DNA from: Oligoflexia bacterium
Lineage (GTDB): Bacteria > Bdellovibrionota > UBA1018
NCBI GenBank assembly: GCA_014378465.1
Contig: JACMNQ010000033.1
Location: 1-64,000, forward strand
Reading direction: 5' to 3'
DNA length: 64,000 nucleotides
This document shows positions 8,582-16,112 of the stretch, in pieces. How positions within the stretch are numbered: the first letter of the stretch is position 1; every line of letters starts with the position of its first letter. The notes beneath the pieces were generated by a model, which was given only the letters and a program-made list of their open reading frames with translations, had not been told where the DNA came from and ran no database searches. A program made the position numbers and the translations under genes.

Positions 8582-9586
8582 ATGGCAAACGCATTGAAAT
8601 TCAAACACACGCAGGTTCCTCGCCAGACGGGCGAACAGGCACGTCTGAAGGTCGTGCAGGGGCCCGATTCGGGCGCGATCTATGTCATCACTGCGAATCT
8701 CGCGACGATCGGTCGTGGAGATGAGAATGACATGATCATTTCAGACCTCAAGGCTTCCAGAAAGCATGCACAATTCTCCTCAGTGACTTCGCAGGAGTGG
8801 GCCGTCAAGGATCTGGGCAGTGCGAACGGGCTGCTTCACAACGGAAAAGTCACTCGTCAGTGCACGATCAAATCAGGCGATACGGTCGCCTTCGGTGAGA
8901 CGACCCTGGAGTTTCTGCTTCAGGAAGCGACTCAGCTCCTCATGGCGCCGGCAAAGTCCATGACCCAGATTCAGGCTGATCAAAAGGCTTTCGAAGCGCA
9001 GAAGAAGAAAGCCACCAATTTCAGCAAGGGCAGCGACCCGGCGGCTCAGAAGCGCTCCAATGCTGCAGGCGGACTGTTCAAGAATAAACTCATGCTCGGC
9101 GTGATCGGTGTCGGGGCCTACCTCATGTTCTTCGTCGACTCCGACCCCGCGCCTAACAAAAAAGTGGCCAAGGACTCCGCCAAGGAATCCAGAAATCTCG
9201 CGTCCTACCTTCCGGCCATCAATCCGGATGACACCCAGAGCGGCCGGGCAGCCGAGACTTTCTTTCGTGTGGGCTTCAGAGAATACCGTGAAAAGAACTA
9301 CCTTCGCGCGAAGACCCAGTTCGAGACTGTGCTGCAGGTTGTTCCAGGTCATCCGTTGGCGACTCTTTATCTTGAGAACTGTGACAAGGCGATCGAGGAT
9401 GAGGTGAAGTCGCACCTGGAAATGGGAAAAAAGGGCCTTTCCTCCGGAAAACTCAGGAGTGCCCAGGGGCATTTTCAGAGTGTGAAGCGCCTGCTGAATC
9501 GTGATCAGTCGAATCCGGCTTACCTTGAAGCCAAGGATCAGCTGGACGCAGTCGAAAAGGAACTCAGGGGAGGGTACAGCGGATGA
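8582..9586 (+). CDS. FHA-domain protein with one membrane helix and TPR-like C-terminus
   Basis: A 334-residue protein. The FHA domain spans about residues 25-100 (TIGRGDENDMIISDLKASRK, then GSANGLLHNGK). A single hydrophobic helix lies near 162-180, and a C-terminal helical region has tetratricopeptide character (FFRVGFREYREKNYLRAKTQ). This predicts a cytoplasmic FHA head and a periplasmic repeat tail, or the reverse. I prefer the ATG at 8582; a TTG at 8576 overlapping the preceding stop is an alternative and neither has a strong ribosome site. The gene is coupled to its neighbours on both sides. FHA-TM-TPR proteins occur in other tad loci, but their task is not established. Confidence 0.85.
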   Translation: MANALKFKHTQVPRQTGEQARLKVVQGPDSGAIYVITANLATIGRGDENDMIISDLKASRKHAQFSSVTSQEWAVKDLGSANGLLHNGKVTRQCTIKSGDTVAFGETTLEFLLQEATQLLMAPAKSMTQIQADQKAFEAQKKKATNFSKGSDPAAQKRSNAAGGLFKNKLMLGVIGVGAYLMFFVDSDPAPNKKVAKDSAKESRNLASYLPAINPDDTQSGRAAETFFRVGFREYREKNYLRAKTQFETVLQVVPGHPLATLYLENCDKAIEDEVKSHLEMGKKGLSSGKLRSAQGHFQSVKRLLNRDQSNPAYLEAKDQLDAVEKELRGGYSG

Positions 9587-11880
9587 GTGCGCTGCCGATT
9601 CTGACCATCACTCGAAATGGCGAAACGATCCGGACTCAGCCTCTGGAGGGTGAAGCCAGTGTGGGCCGCGAAGAGGGCTGCGTGATCCGTCTGGATGATC
9701 GCGCGATCTCGCGCCAACATGCGCTCATCAAACCCACTTCAGAAGGAATTCAGATTGAGAAAAAGAGTGATTTCGCTCCGATGTCCATCAATGGGCTTGA
9801 GTGCACGCGCGCTTTTCTCAAAGAAGGCGATGTCATTTCCATCGGACCGTATCACATGAAGTACTCCGAAGCCAAAGTCGCCCGCGAACCGCGCGAAGTC
9901 CGTGAGGCAAAATCACAGCCCAAAGTGACAGAAACTCCAAAGCTTCAGGTCGTTCAGCCTGAGAAGTTGCCAGAAGAGTTCAATTTGAGCGATGGTATCG
10001 GCGAGATCTCGATGGAATCGGAGGCCACCTCGGCAACGGGTTTCGCAGGGCCCGAAGCCACCAGCGCGATCGAGTCCTCGTCAGCGAGTTCCGATCTGGA
10101 ACTGGGTGGAGATTTCGATGAGCACCTGGGAACCAAGCCGATTTCCTTTGAGATGAATTCCGCAAGCCCATCGCAGGATGGCGTTCTGGAAGTTCCTTCA
10201 GATGTGCAAGGCTCTTCCGCCATGTCCTTCGAGCACGAAGCCGTTGATCAGGAAGCCAAGACCAAAGTTCAGTCGCCCGCTGCAGTCGACGTCAAGTTGG
10301 TCTTTCCAGTGGGTCTGGCCAACCATGACGAGCTGGCAATCACCCAGAATGAAGTTTCGATCGGCCGAGGCAAGGACTGCGTTGTCGTCCTGAATGACAA
10401 GAAGTCCTCCCGAAAGAACTCCGTCATCAGGCGCATCGGATTGAAATTCATCATCAGGGATCTGGATTCAGCCAATGGCACTTATGTGAATGGCCACAAG
10501 ATCATCCAGGAGCAGGAACTCTACGGCGACGATCGCATTCAGATCGGCGACGTGGAGTTTGAATTCAAGGCCCTGAGTTCCAGCTATGCCCGCAAACAGC
10601 GGGATTTCATGCCCGTTCCATCAGAAACTCCAATGTACCAGCAGAATGACGGAATGCCGTCGAGCCAGGAGTTCGAAGACTTCAACATGCCGGGGCAGCC
10701 GCAGCATCACGATCATGCCGGAATGCCGGGATCCGATTCCGGGGCACCGGCTCGCAAGGGATTCTGGGGCCAGTACGACAAGTACATTCGCAACTTTTCC
10801 AAGCTCGACAGGAAGATGAAGATCCGCGTCGTCGCGATCGGCCTCATCTTCGCGATGTTCCTGTTCTTCGATGATGAAGCGGACACTGCCAAAAAGAGCG
10901 GCAAGAAGTCCCCCAAAACTTCGGCTTCGTCGACTCCGGGAGCGATGACTTTCGAGATGCTGACCAAAGAGCAGCAGAAATACATCGAGAATCAGCACAC
11001 GCTCGGCTTCGACAGCTACAAGAACAAGGACTATGACAAGGCCATCTTCGAAATTCGGAAGATCTTCGCCATCATCCCGAATTACAAGGACTCCAAGGAA
11101 ATCGAACGCTATGCCATCGAAGGCAAACGCAAGCTTGAAGCTCTCGAAGAGGAAAAGCGAAAGAAACAGGAAGAGTCTCAGCTGAAGGCGAAGATCGCTC
11201 AGCTCGTCGAAGAGACTCGCGCTCTGATGGACAAGAAGAAATACGACCTGGCTGGCGAGCTCTTTTCCCAGATCCTCGCCCTGGATCCTGACAATCAGCA
11301 GGTTGCGGAGTGGAAGAAGATTCTTGAACTCTTTCAGGAGAATCGCAAGATCCAGGAACAGGAACGGCAGGTTCAGGAAGAGATCAACAGACGCGCCTGG
11401 GGCTTCTACGCGGCCGGTGTCGCGCTGTACAAGGATGGAAAATTTCATTCGGCCATCGCGGAATTTGAAAAAGTCGCGGAAGTGGGAGCCAGCGATGTCA
11501 ATGCGGTCAAGAAGTCCAGGCAGATGATCGCCAATTCACACACGCAGATCATCGCCCTTCGTGATCCGGTTCTCGTGAAAGCGAAGGAGATGGAAGGTTC
11601 GGGCGACCTGCCCGGTGCTTTTCAGGAGTACAGACGCGCGACGGTGATTGATCCACCTCATCCCGCCGGTTACGCCGGGATGGAGCGCATCCGCGGTGTG
11701 CTCCATGAACGCTCGAAGGGTCTCTACACGGAAGCCGTTCTGGCGGAAAGTTACAGCGATTTCGCGACAGCTCAGAAGAAATACAAGGAGCTCCTCGTGG
11801 TGGCGCCTCAGGACGATATCTATTACGAACGCGCTCAGAGAAAGCTCGCGAATTATTTCAAAAAAGATGAGATTCAGTGA
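9583..11880 (+). CDS. Double-FHA membrane protein with TPR/coiled-coil tail
   Basis: A 765-residue protein with two FHA domains. The first is at about residues 22-88 (SVGREEGCVIRLDDRAISRQ). The second is at about 255-325 (SIGRGKDCVVVLNDKKSSRK, GSANGTYVNG-like DSANGTYVNG). They are separated by an acidic, Ser-rich low-complexity linker of about 150 residues. A membrane helix near 410-432 is followed by a Lys/Glu-rich coiled coil and TPR-like repeats to the C-terminus (FDSYKNKDYDKAIFEIRKIF and similar). It starts as ATGA over the previous stop. With its two neighbours it gives four FHA modules in one operon, enough to form a phosphorylation-dependent scaffold at the inner membrane. That reading is inference. 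Confidence 0.85.
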   Translation: MSALPILTITRNGETIRTQPLEGEASVGREEGCVIRLDDRAISRQHALIKPTSEGIQIEKKSDFAPMSINGLECTRAFLKEGDVISIGPYHMKYSEAKVAREPREVREAKSQPKVTETPKLQVVQPEKLPEEFNLSDGIGEISMESEATSATGFAGPEATSAIESSSASSDLELGGDFDEHLGTKPISFEMNSASPSQDGVLEVPSDVQGSSAMSFEHEAVDQEAKTKVQSPAAVDVKLVFPVGLANHDELAITQNEVSIGRGKDCVVVLNDKKSSRKNSVIRRIGLKFIIRDLDSANGTYVNGHKIIQEQELYGDDRIQIGDVEFEFKALSSSYARKQRDFMPVPSETPMYQQNDGMPSSQEFEDFNMPGQPQHHDHAGMPGSDSGAPARKGFWGQYDKYIRNFSKLDRKMKIRVVAIGLIFAMFLFFDDEADTAKKSGKKSPKTSASSTPGAMTFEMLTKEQQKYIENQHTLGFDSYKNKDYDKAIFEIRKIFAIIPNYKDSKEIERYAIEGKRKLEALEEEKRKKQEESQLKAKIAQLVEETRALMDKKKYDLAGELFSQILALDPDNQQVAEWKKILELFQENRKIQEQERQVQEEINRRAWGFYAAGVALYKDGKFHSAIAEFEKVAEVGASDVNAVKKSRQMIANSHTQIIALRDPVLVKAKEMEGSGDLPGAFQEYRRATVIDPPHPAGYAGMERIRGVLHERSKGLYTEAVLAESYSDFATAQKKYKELLVVAPQDDIYYERAQRKLANYFKKDEIQ

Positions 11881-12635
11881 TGACGAGATCACAGGCATCA
11901 AAGCGGATCAAAGCTTCACTGGTCTTCTCTTCCCAAGGGGCTTTGGCTTCGCAGGAGGACTTCGTGCTGGGCAAGAAGGATCGTGGCCTGTTCGTGGTTG
12001 CCGATGGTTTCGGTGGAGTCGTTCCCGGAGCGCTGGCATCTCGAACCGCGTGTGAAGCGGTCCTCGGATTTCTCCAGAAGGAAGCGGGCGATATCGAGGC
12101 AACTTTGCCTTTCGTTCTTCGAAGCTACTATTCGCTCGCTGGAAACGTGCTCTTCAATGCGCTGGTTCATGCCAATCGACAGGTCCTCAGACTCAATCAG
12201 AAGAAGAATGTTCATGAAAGAGGCGGGGCTTCAGTGATCGCCGGATTTCTGGACGAGGATCTCATGGCGATCGCGCATGTGGGTGCCTGCGGTGCCTGGC
12301 TCTTTCGTTCGGGCATGGCCACTGAACTGGTGACTCCGAGAACTTACGCCAGACTCAGTGATCCCTTCAACAAAGAGGTGAGTGATGGAACTGCCGTGCC
12401 CCTGATGGCCTTGGGTATTTCCCAGGATCTGGAACCCGAAATCGTGGAACTGCGGGTGCGACCGGGGGACTGGCTTCTTCTTCAGAGCGATGGAATGGAT
12501 CAGACCATTCGCGAAGGCCTGCTCAAGATTCAGACTGAGAATCTGACTGCCGCGCAATCGGCTGAAACTGCGGAAGCTTATCTGAAGCAGTGTCGTTTTA
12601 TTGACAACGCGAGCGCTTCTCTCACTCTCTTCTGA
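11880..12635 (+). CDS. PP2C-type Ser/Thr protein phosphatase
   Basis: A 251-residue PPM/PP2C phosphatase that would remove phosphate from Ser/Thr residues recognised by the upstream FHA proteins. Metal-binding residues are conserved: the QED motif near 25-27, ADGFGG at 41-46, SDGMD near 204, and DNAS near the C-terminus. The usual GDSR element is altered to GACG, which departs from the family pattern although it does not remove a metal ligand. The ATG at 11880 overlaps the preceding stop (TGATG). A GTG one codon earlier is possible. It ends the FHA/PP2C cassette. No cognate Ser/Thr kinase is encoded in the window. Confidence 0.88.
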   Translation: MTRSQASKRIKASLVFSSQGALASQEDFVLGKKDRGLFVVADGFGGVVPGALASRTACEAVLGFLQKEAGDIEATLPFVLRSYYSLAGNVLFNALVHANRQVLRLNQKKNVHERGGASVIAGFLDEDLMAIAHVGACGAWLFRSGMATELVTPRTYARLSDPFNKEVSDGTAVPLMALGISQDLEPEIVELRVRPGDWLLLQSDGMDQTIREGLLKIQTENLTAAQSAETAEAYLKQCRFIDNASASLTLF

Positions 12636-12738
12636 GTCAGTTTTCATTCGATTGACTCGGCAAATTTAGCCTGTGTCCACGCCGACACTTGTCGCGGTAC
12701 AATCTTTACACTGAGCTTGTTGAGCTTGGGCGGAGAAG

Positions 12739-12768
12739 TTGACTGTTTGCGTCAGTGCTGGGTATAAT
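12739..12768 (+). promoter_or_regulatory. Strong sigma70-like promoter for the pilin operon
   Basis: TTGACT (12739-12744), an 18-nt spacer and a perfect TATAAT (12763-12768). It lies in the 214-nt gap between the PP2C gene and the first pilin, giving a leader of about 75 nt that ends in an AAGGAG ribosome site. This is the best promoter in the window, as expected for an abundant pilin. The rest of the gap (12636-12738) shows no clear terminator. Confidence 0.75.
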
Positions 12769-12849
12769 CAAGGGTGAGGCCGACATTTTTCGTTCAAGTT
12801 TTTGACTGCTCTGCCGATGAGCAAGGATAGAAAGACAAGGAGTGGCTGC

Positions 12850-13062
12850 ATGAACTTACAATGGGTGACACATCTGAAGAACATCTGTTCGGATTTTGCC
12901 GGCGACGAGCGAGGACAATCCACCACTGAATACATTCTGATTCTTTCCGTGGTTGTGATGATCGCGATCAAATTCAAGGGTGCGATCGAAAAGCAGGTTC
13001 TGGGAAAACTGATGAACGGTTTGAACAGCGATCTGGACAAATTTGGCGATTCTTCCCCGTAA
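12850..13062 (+). CDS. flp: Flp-type pilin (type IVb prepilin)
   Basis: A 70-residue prepilin and the likely major subunit of the Tad pilus. The class III leader ends in ERG, followed by the processing motif QSTTEY: cleavage after Gly, Glu at +5 and Tyr at +6. A hydrophobic helix (ILILSVVVMIAI) follows. The ATG at 12850 is chosen over an earlier in-frame start because it has an AAGGAG 7 nt upstream and gives a leader of typical length. It lies directly behind the strongest promoter seen here. The mature subunit would be about 47 residues, which fits Flp pilins. Processing would be by the peptidase encoded at 13409-13951. Confidence 0.9.
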   Translation: MNLQWVTHLKNICSDFAGDERGQSTTEYILILSVVVMIAIKFKGAIEKQVLGKLMNGLNSDLDKFGDSSP

Positions 13063-13104
13063 CAGGATGACCTGCACGGGGGCAGGAAATGAAGGAGATG
13101 AACG

Positions 13105-13425
13105 ATGCTGGAAGCTCCGGCATCTCCGCAGGGATCAAGTGAACAGTCAGGTTCGGGGATAGCGGGGAAAAATCAGTCGAACTTCAGGGGATGCAAATCT
13201 CGGGTGCTCAGGCATTCGACCTTTGCTTTTCGTCGTTTTTTTCAGGAGGAAGAGGGCCAGGCCATCACTGAATACATCCTGATCCTCTCGGTCTGTCTGG
13301 CCACTGCGATCGCGATGGGACGTGGGATCATGAAAGTGCTCGATAAAGGCATTCTCAAGCTCGGTGCTCAGCTGGAGCTGGATCTCAAGACGGGGAGGGC
13401 TCCGCTGCGTGTCTGGAAAAATTGA
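13105..13425 (+). CDS. Second Flp-like prepilin with a long leader
   Basis: A 106-residue prepilin-like protein with motif EEGQAITEYILIL, nearly identical to the first pilin at the cleavage site and hydrophobic helix. It differs by an N-terminal leader of about 50 residues, far longer than the 10-25 residues usual for Flp pilins, and by a basic tail. The start at 13105 has an AAGGAG 7 nt upstream, so the long leader seems real rather than a mis-called start. It could be a minor pilin. The end overlaps the peptidase gene by 17 nt. Confidence 0.82.
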   Translation: MLEAPASPQGSSEQSGSGIAGKNQSNFRGCKSRVLRHSTFAFRRFFQEEEGQAITEYILILSVCLATAIAMGRGIMKVLDKGILKLGAQLELDLKTGRAPLRVWKN

Positions 13426-13951
13426 ACTCATCCCGGCGGTGATCATCGCCGTTTCACTTCTGGCGGCGGCAACGGATCTGCTTCGCGGGAAGATCTACAA
13501 CTGGCTGACCGTGCCTGTGATGGTCCTGGGCCTGATCGTCTCCTTTCAGAACGGCGGCTGGAGTGCGTTCGGCTATTCCGCGGCAAGCATTGCCCTGGGG
13601 CTCGCTCTCTACGGCTGGATGTTCCTGATTCGGGTGATGGGTGCAGGAGACGTGAAACTGCTCATGGCGCTTGGAGCCTGGGGAGGCCTCTGGTTCACTT
13701 TTGATGTCGCGGCTCTGGGTGTGTTGCTCGGAGGAGTGATGGCCGCCGTACTGCTGACTTTCAAGGGAAGAATCGCGGCATTTGCTCGCCAGATCTATCA
13801 ATTCTTTCTCACGCTCTTCGTGAGGGAACTGGAAGTCCAGGTCCCGAAGATCGACCGGAAGCTCACCATGCCCTATGGAGTACCCATCGCGGCTGCCGCG
13901 ATCTGGGTGGCACTTGCCAATCCCTTCGTGAAGTGGGGGATTCACTCATGA
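13409..13951 (+). CDS. cpaA: Prepilin peptidase CpaA/TadV
   Basis: A 180-residue aspartic prepilin peptidase (A24 family) that cleaves Flp and TadE-type leaders at the inner membrane. Both catalytic Asp motifs are present: TDLLRGKIYNW near the N-terminus and the family hallmark GAGDVKLL (GxGD) in the middle, with several membrane helices. It has only the peptidase domain and lacks the N-methylation domain found in PilD, as is normal for TadV. I chose the GTG at 13409, which overlaps the preceding pilin gene and is preceded by GGGAGG; the frame upstream has no better start. The C-terminal half includes a basic loop not usual in short TadV proteins. Confidence 0.9.
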   Translation: MSGKIELIPAVIIAVSLLAAATDLLRGKIYNWLTVPVMVLGLIVSFQNGGWSAFGYSAASIALGLALYGWMFLIRVMGAGDVKLLMALGAWGGLWFTFDVAALGVLLGGVMAAVLLTFKGRIAAFARQIYQFFLTLFVRELEVQVPKIDRKLTMPYGVPIAAAAIWVALANPFVKWGIHS

Positions 13952-14217
13952 GCCGCAATGAAAGTGGCCAGGCCGTCATCGAGTATGTGCTTCTGATCAG
14001 CATCATCGCTTCGGCGTTCGTGATCGTCGGTCGGGGACTCGTGGACATGGGACTTGCCCAGAAGCTGACCCGTCCCCTGAGAGAGGAGTTCGCCCGCACC
14101 TATCAATACGGACATCCCAAAGGCAAAGGGTTTGAAGATGGCGGTCCGGATCATCATCCCCGTGCGATGACCGGCGGAACAAACGGCCGAATGTTCCTCA
14201 ATCCGAGGGATCAATGA
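13948..14217 (+). CDS. Third Flp-like prepilin
   Basis: An 89-residue protein with a very short leader (MSRNESG) and the processing motif QAVIEY followed by a hydrophobic helix (VLLISIIASAFVIV). The tail is hydrophilic and rich in Gly, His and Pro, unlike a simple major pilin, so it may be a minor or tip subunit. The ATG overlaps the peptidase stop as ATGA, so translation of the two is coupled. Identity as a class III prepilin-like protein is secure from the motif; its place in the pilus is inferred. Confidence 0.82.
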   Translation: MSRNESGQAVIEYVLLISIIASAFVIVGRGLVDMGLAQKLTRPLREEFARTYQYGHPKGKGFEDGGPDHHPRAMTGGTNGRMFLNPRDQ

Positions 14218-14783
14218 TCATGAGAAGAATGAGGCTGAAAATTCTCAGATCAGGTCATGATTCCGGACAGGCGACCCTCGAGTTTGCCCTGGCCTTGAGC
14301 TTCTTCATGGCAATCATGCTGTTCTACATTCAGCTTTCGATGTCCTTTGCGTGGGGCAACTATGTGCACTACGCCACTTTCATGTCGGCCCGCGCCTACC
14401 TTGCCGCCGGGACTGACGAAGAAGACCAACAGGAACGGGCGAAGTCCGTGCTGGTTCAGATGGTCAAGAAAGGGGTGGGCCGCGAAGGTGCCGACCGCTT
14501 TGCCTCCATTGCCAAAGGCGTGGAGGGGGGATCCCCGGTGGGCGCCAAAATCGGGGCGGGCTCCCAGTTCAGTCCCACCGATAGAAATTTAAGTTGGCTG
14601 CAGGGAGTCCGATACAAATTCAGGGGAAAACTTTTCATGATTCCGTTCGCGGGATCTGCCAAGGCCGGAAAAGAAGTCAATTATCTGACTCTGACTTCGG
14701 AAAGCTGGCTGGGGAGAGAACCCACGACTTCGGAATGCACCAGGGACATGGGACAAATGGGGATCACTGACAATGGTTGTTAA
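14214..14783 (+). CDS. tadE: TadE-like minor pilin
   Basis: A 189-residue pseudopilin of the TadE family. After a 17-residue basic leader comes GQATLEFALALSFFMAIM, with Glu at +5 and Phe at +6 of the predicted cleavage site as in TadE. A single membrane helix and an extracytoplasmic domain with paired Cys near the C-terminus complete it. It starts as ATGA over the previous stop and its end overlaps the next gene by 11 nt, so it is tightly coupled. TadE and TadF are processed by TadV and are required for pilus biogenesis in studied systems. Confidence 0.83.
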   Translation: MIMRRMRLKILRSGHDSGQATLEFALALSFFMAIMLFYIQLSMSFAWGNYVHYATFMSARAYLAAGTDEEDQQERAKSVLVQMVKKGVGREGADRFASIAKGVEGGSPVGAKIGAGSQFSPTDRNLSWLQGVRYKFRGKLFMIPFAGSAKAGKEVNYLTLTSESWLGREPTTSECTRDMGQMGITDNGC

Positions 14784-15282
14784 ATGGGACGAGTCAGGAC
14801 AGAGCCTGCTTGAATTTCTGATCATGCTTCCCATGATGCTCGGCCTCGTCCTCATTCTCGTGCGGGTCAACTCCGCCGTTCAGGTTTCAATCGTGAATCA
14901 GCAGTACGCGCGTTCCACGGCTCACTGGCTCGCCTTCAACAGTTCCACTTACCCTTCACGAAAAACCATCGAAGCCGACTTCCTGCCCTTCAATGCCAGC
15001 CAGCTCGTGGTGGGTGTTTCAGAGAATCGGCTGGGCATTGATGATGATGGAGCGCCTCAGCCAGTTGCCTCCACCCAGCAGGTCACTCGCGGACGCAAGC
15101 CCGCCAATGATGATTCGGACAGGGAAAACCTGAAGGAACGGGCTCTGGTGCGGGTGCGAACGACCGTTGCCCTCTGCACCCAGGTCAACTCCATCGATAT
15201 CGGTGGAAGGAAAGTGCCCATGATCGGAAATAATCTGGGCGAGCAGTCCAGACCGGAATTCTGCAGGAGTGCTCAACAATGA
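14773..15282 (+). CDS. TadE/TadF-like minor pilin
   Basis: A 169-residue pseudopilin with motif ESGQSLLEFLIMLPMMLGLV near the N-terminus, cleavage expected after Gly9. One membrane helix is followed by a mainly polar extracytoplasmic domain containing two Cys. By position after TadE and before CpaB it fills the TadF slot. The ATG at 14773 overlaps the tadE end and the stop overlaps cpaB as ATGA. Whether it is a true TadF or a second TadE cannot be decided by eye. Confidence 0.8.
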   Translation: MVVKWDESGQSLLEFLIMLPMMLGLVLILVRVNSAVQVSIVNQQYARSTAHWLAFNSSTYPSRKTIEADFLPFNASQLVVGVSENRLGIDDDGAPQPVASTQQVTRGRKPANDDSDRENLKERALVRVRTTVALCTQVNSIDIGGRKVPMIGNNLGEQSRPEFCRSAQQ

Positions 15283-16112
15283 ATAACAAAGCCCTGACCC
15301 TGTCACTTTTCATCGGAGCCTTTGCCGTCTTCATGGTGCAAAGCTATGTTGGAAGCAAGGAAGAGGAAGCCAAGAAGAAATTCGGCACTGAGGTCCTCGT
15401 CGTGAAAGCGAAGCGCGATATCAAGGAACAGGAGACCATCAACGAGACGGCTCTTGAGCTGGCGCTGATCCCGAAGACGTTTCTTGAGCCTGCGTCGGTA
15501 TCTTTTGAGAAGACTGAAGCGGACAAGGAAACCAATCGCAGCCTGAAGTCCCTCTCCGGAACCATCGCGCTGGTCGCGATCCGCAAAGGTGAACAGATCA
15601 CTTACAACAAGATGACAGAACCAGGCATCCGCACCGGTCTCTCGCCTCAGGTGGCTCCGGGCCGCAGAGCCGTATCCATTCCGGTCAATGAGACCAGTGG
15701 TGTCGCGAAGCTCGTCAAGCCGGGAGACCGCGTGGATCTGATCGCCGTTCTCGATATGGGCGGCGGCAAGGAAAACAAGATCGCCAAGACCATCTTTCAG
15801 GATGTCGTCGTGCTGGCGGTCGGACGAAACGTCACCAATAACGTGGCTCGCGTCGTGGAGATGGATGGAAATCGCGAAAAGGTGAAACCACTGTCTGAAG
15901 ATTTCAGTTTCACTTCCGTCACTCTCGAAGTTGAACCGGCGCAGGCACAGACCCTGGCGCTCGTCATGGCGAACGGTGAAAATGCGATCACTCTCTCCCT
16001 GCGCAACAATGATGACACTGAACGAGTTGGCCTCAGCTCCTCCATGGCTGGCGACGTGCTCGGAACCGAAGCTGCTCGAGTGCAGAGAGGCATCGCCACA
16101 GGTAAACGATGA
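15279..16112 (+). CDS. cpaB: Flp pilus assembly protein CpaB/RcpC
   Basis: A 277-residue periplasmic protein anchored by an N-terminal helix (residues about 5-22). It contains a SAF domain (from about residue 37: VLVVKAKRDIKEQETI; GRRAVSIPVNE) and the following RcpC/CpaB domain with VKPGDRVDLIAVLD. CpaB works with the secretin CpaC in the outer part of the Tad machine. The gene is overlapped by its neighbours at both ends, fixing both the start (15279) and the operon structure. Length and order before cpaC match standard tad loci. Confidence 0.93.
   Translation: MNNKALTLSLFIGAFAVFMVQSYVGSKEEEAKKKFGTEVLVVKAKRDIKEQETINETALELALIPKTFLEPASVSFEKTEADKETNRSLKSLSGTIALVAIRKGEQITYNKMTEPGIRTGLSPQVAPGRRAVSIPVNETSGVAKLVKPGDRVDLIAVLDMGGGKENKIAKTIFQDVVVLAVGRNVTNNVARVVEMDGNREKVKPLSEDFSFTSVTLEVEPAQAQTLALVMANGENAITLSLRNNDDTERVGLSSSMAGDVLGTEAARVQRGIATGKR

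Noticed and set aside
10621..11448. 275-codon minus-strand frame opposite the double-FHA gene
   Set aside because: It is antisense to the Lys/Glu-rich coiled coil. Its Leu/Phe-rich translation is the usual mirror of such sequence, with no ribosome site.
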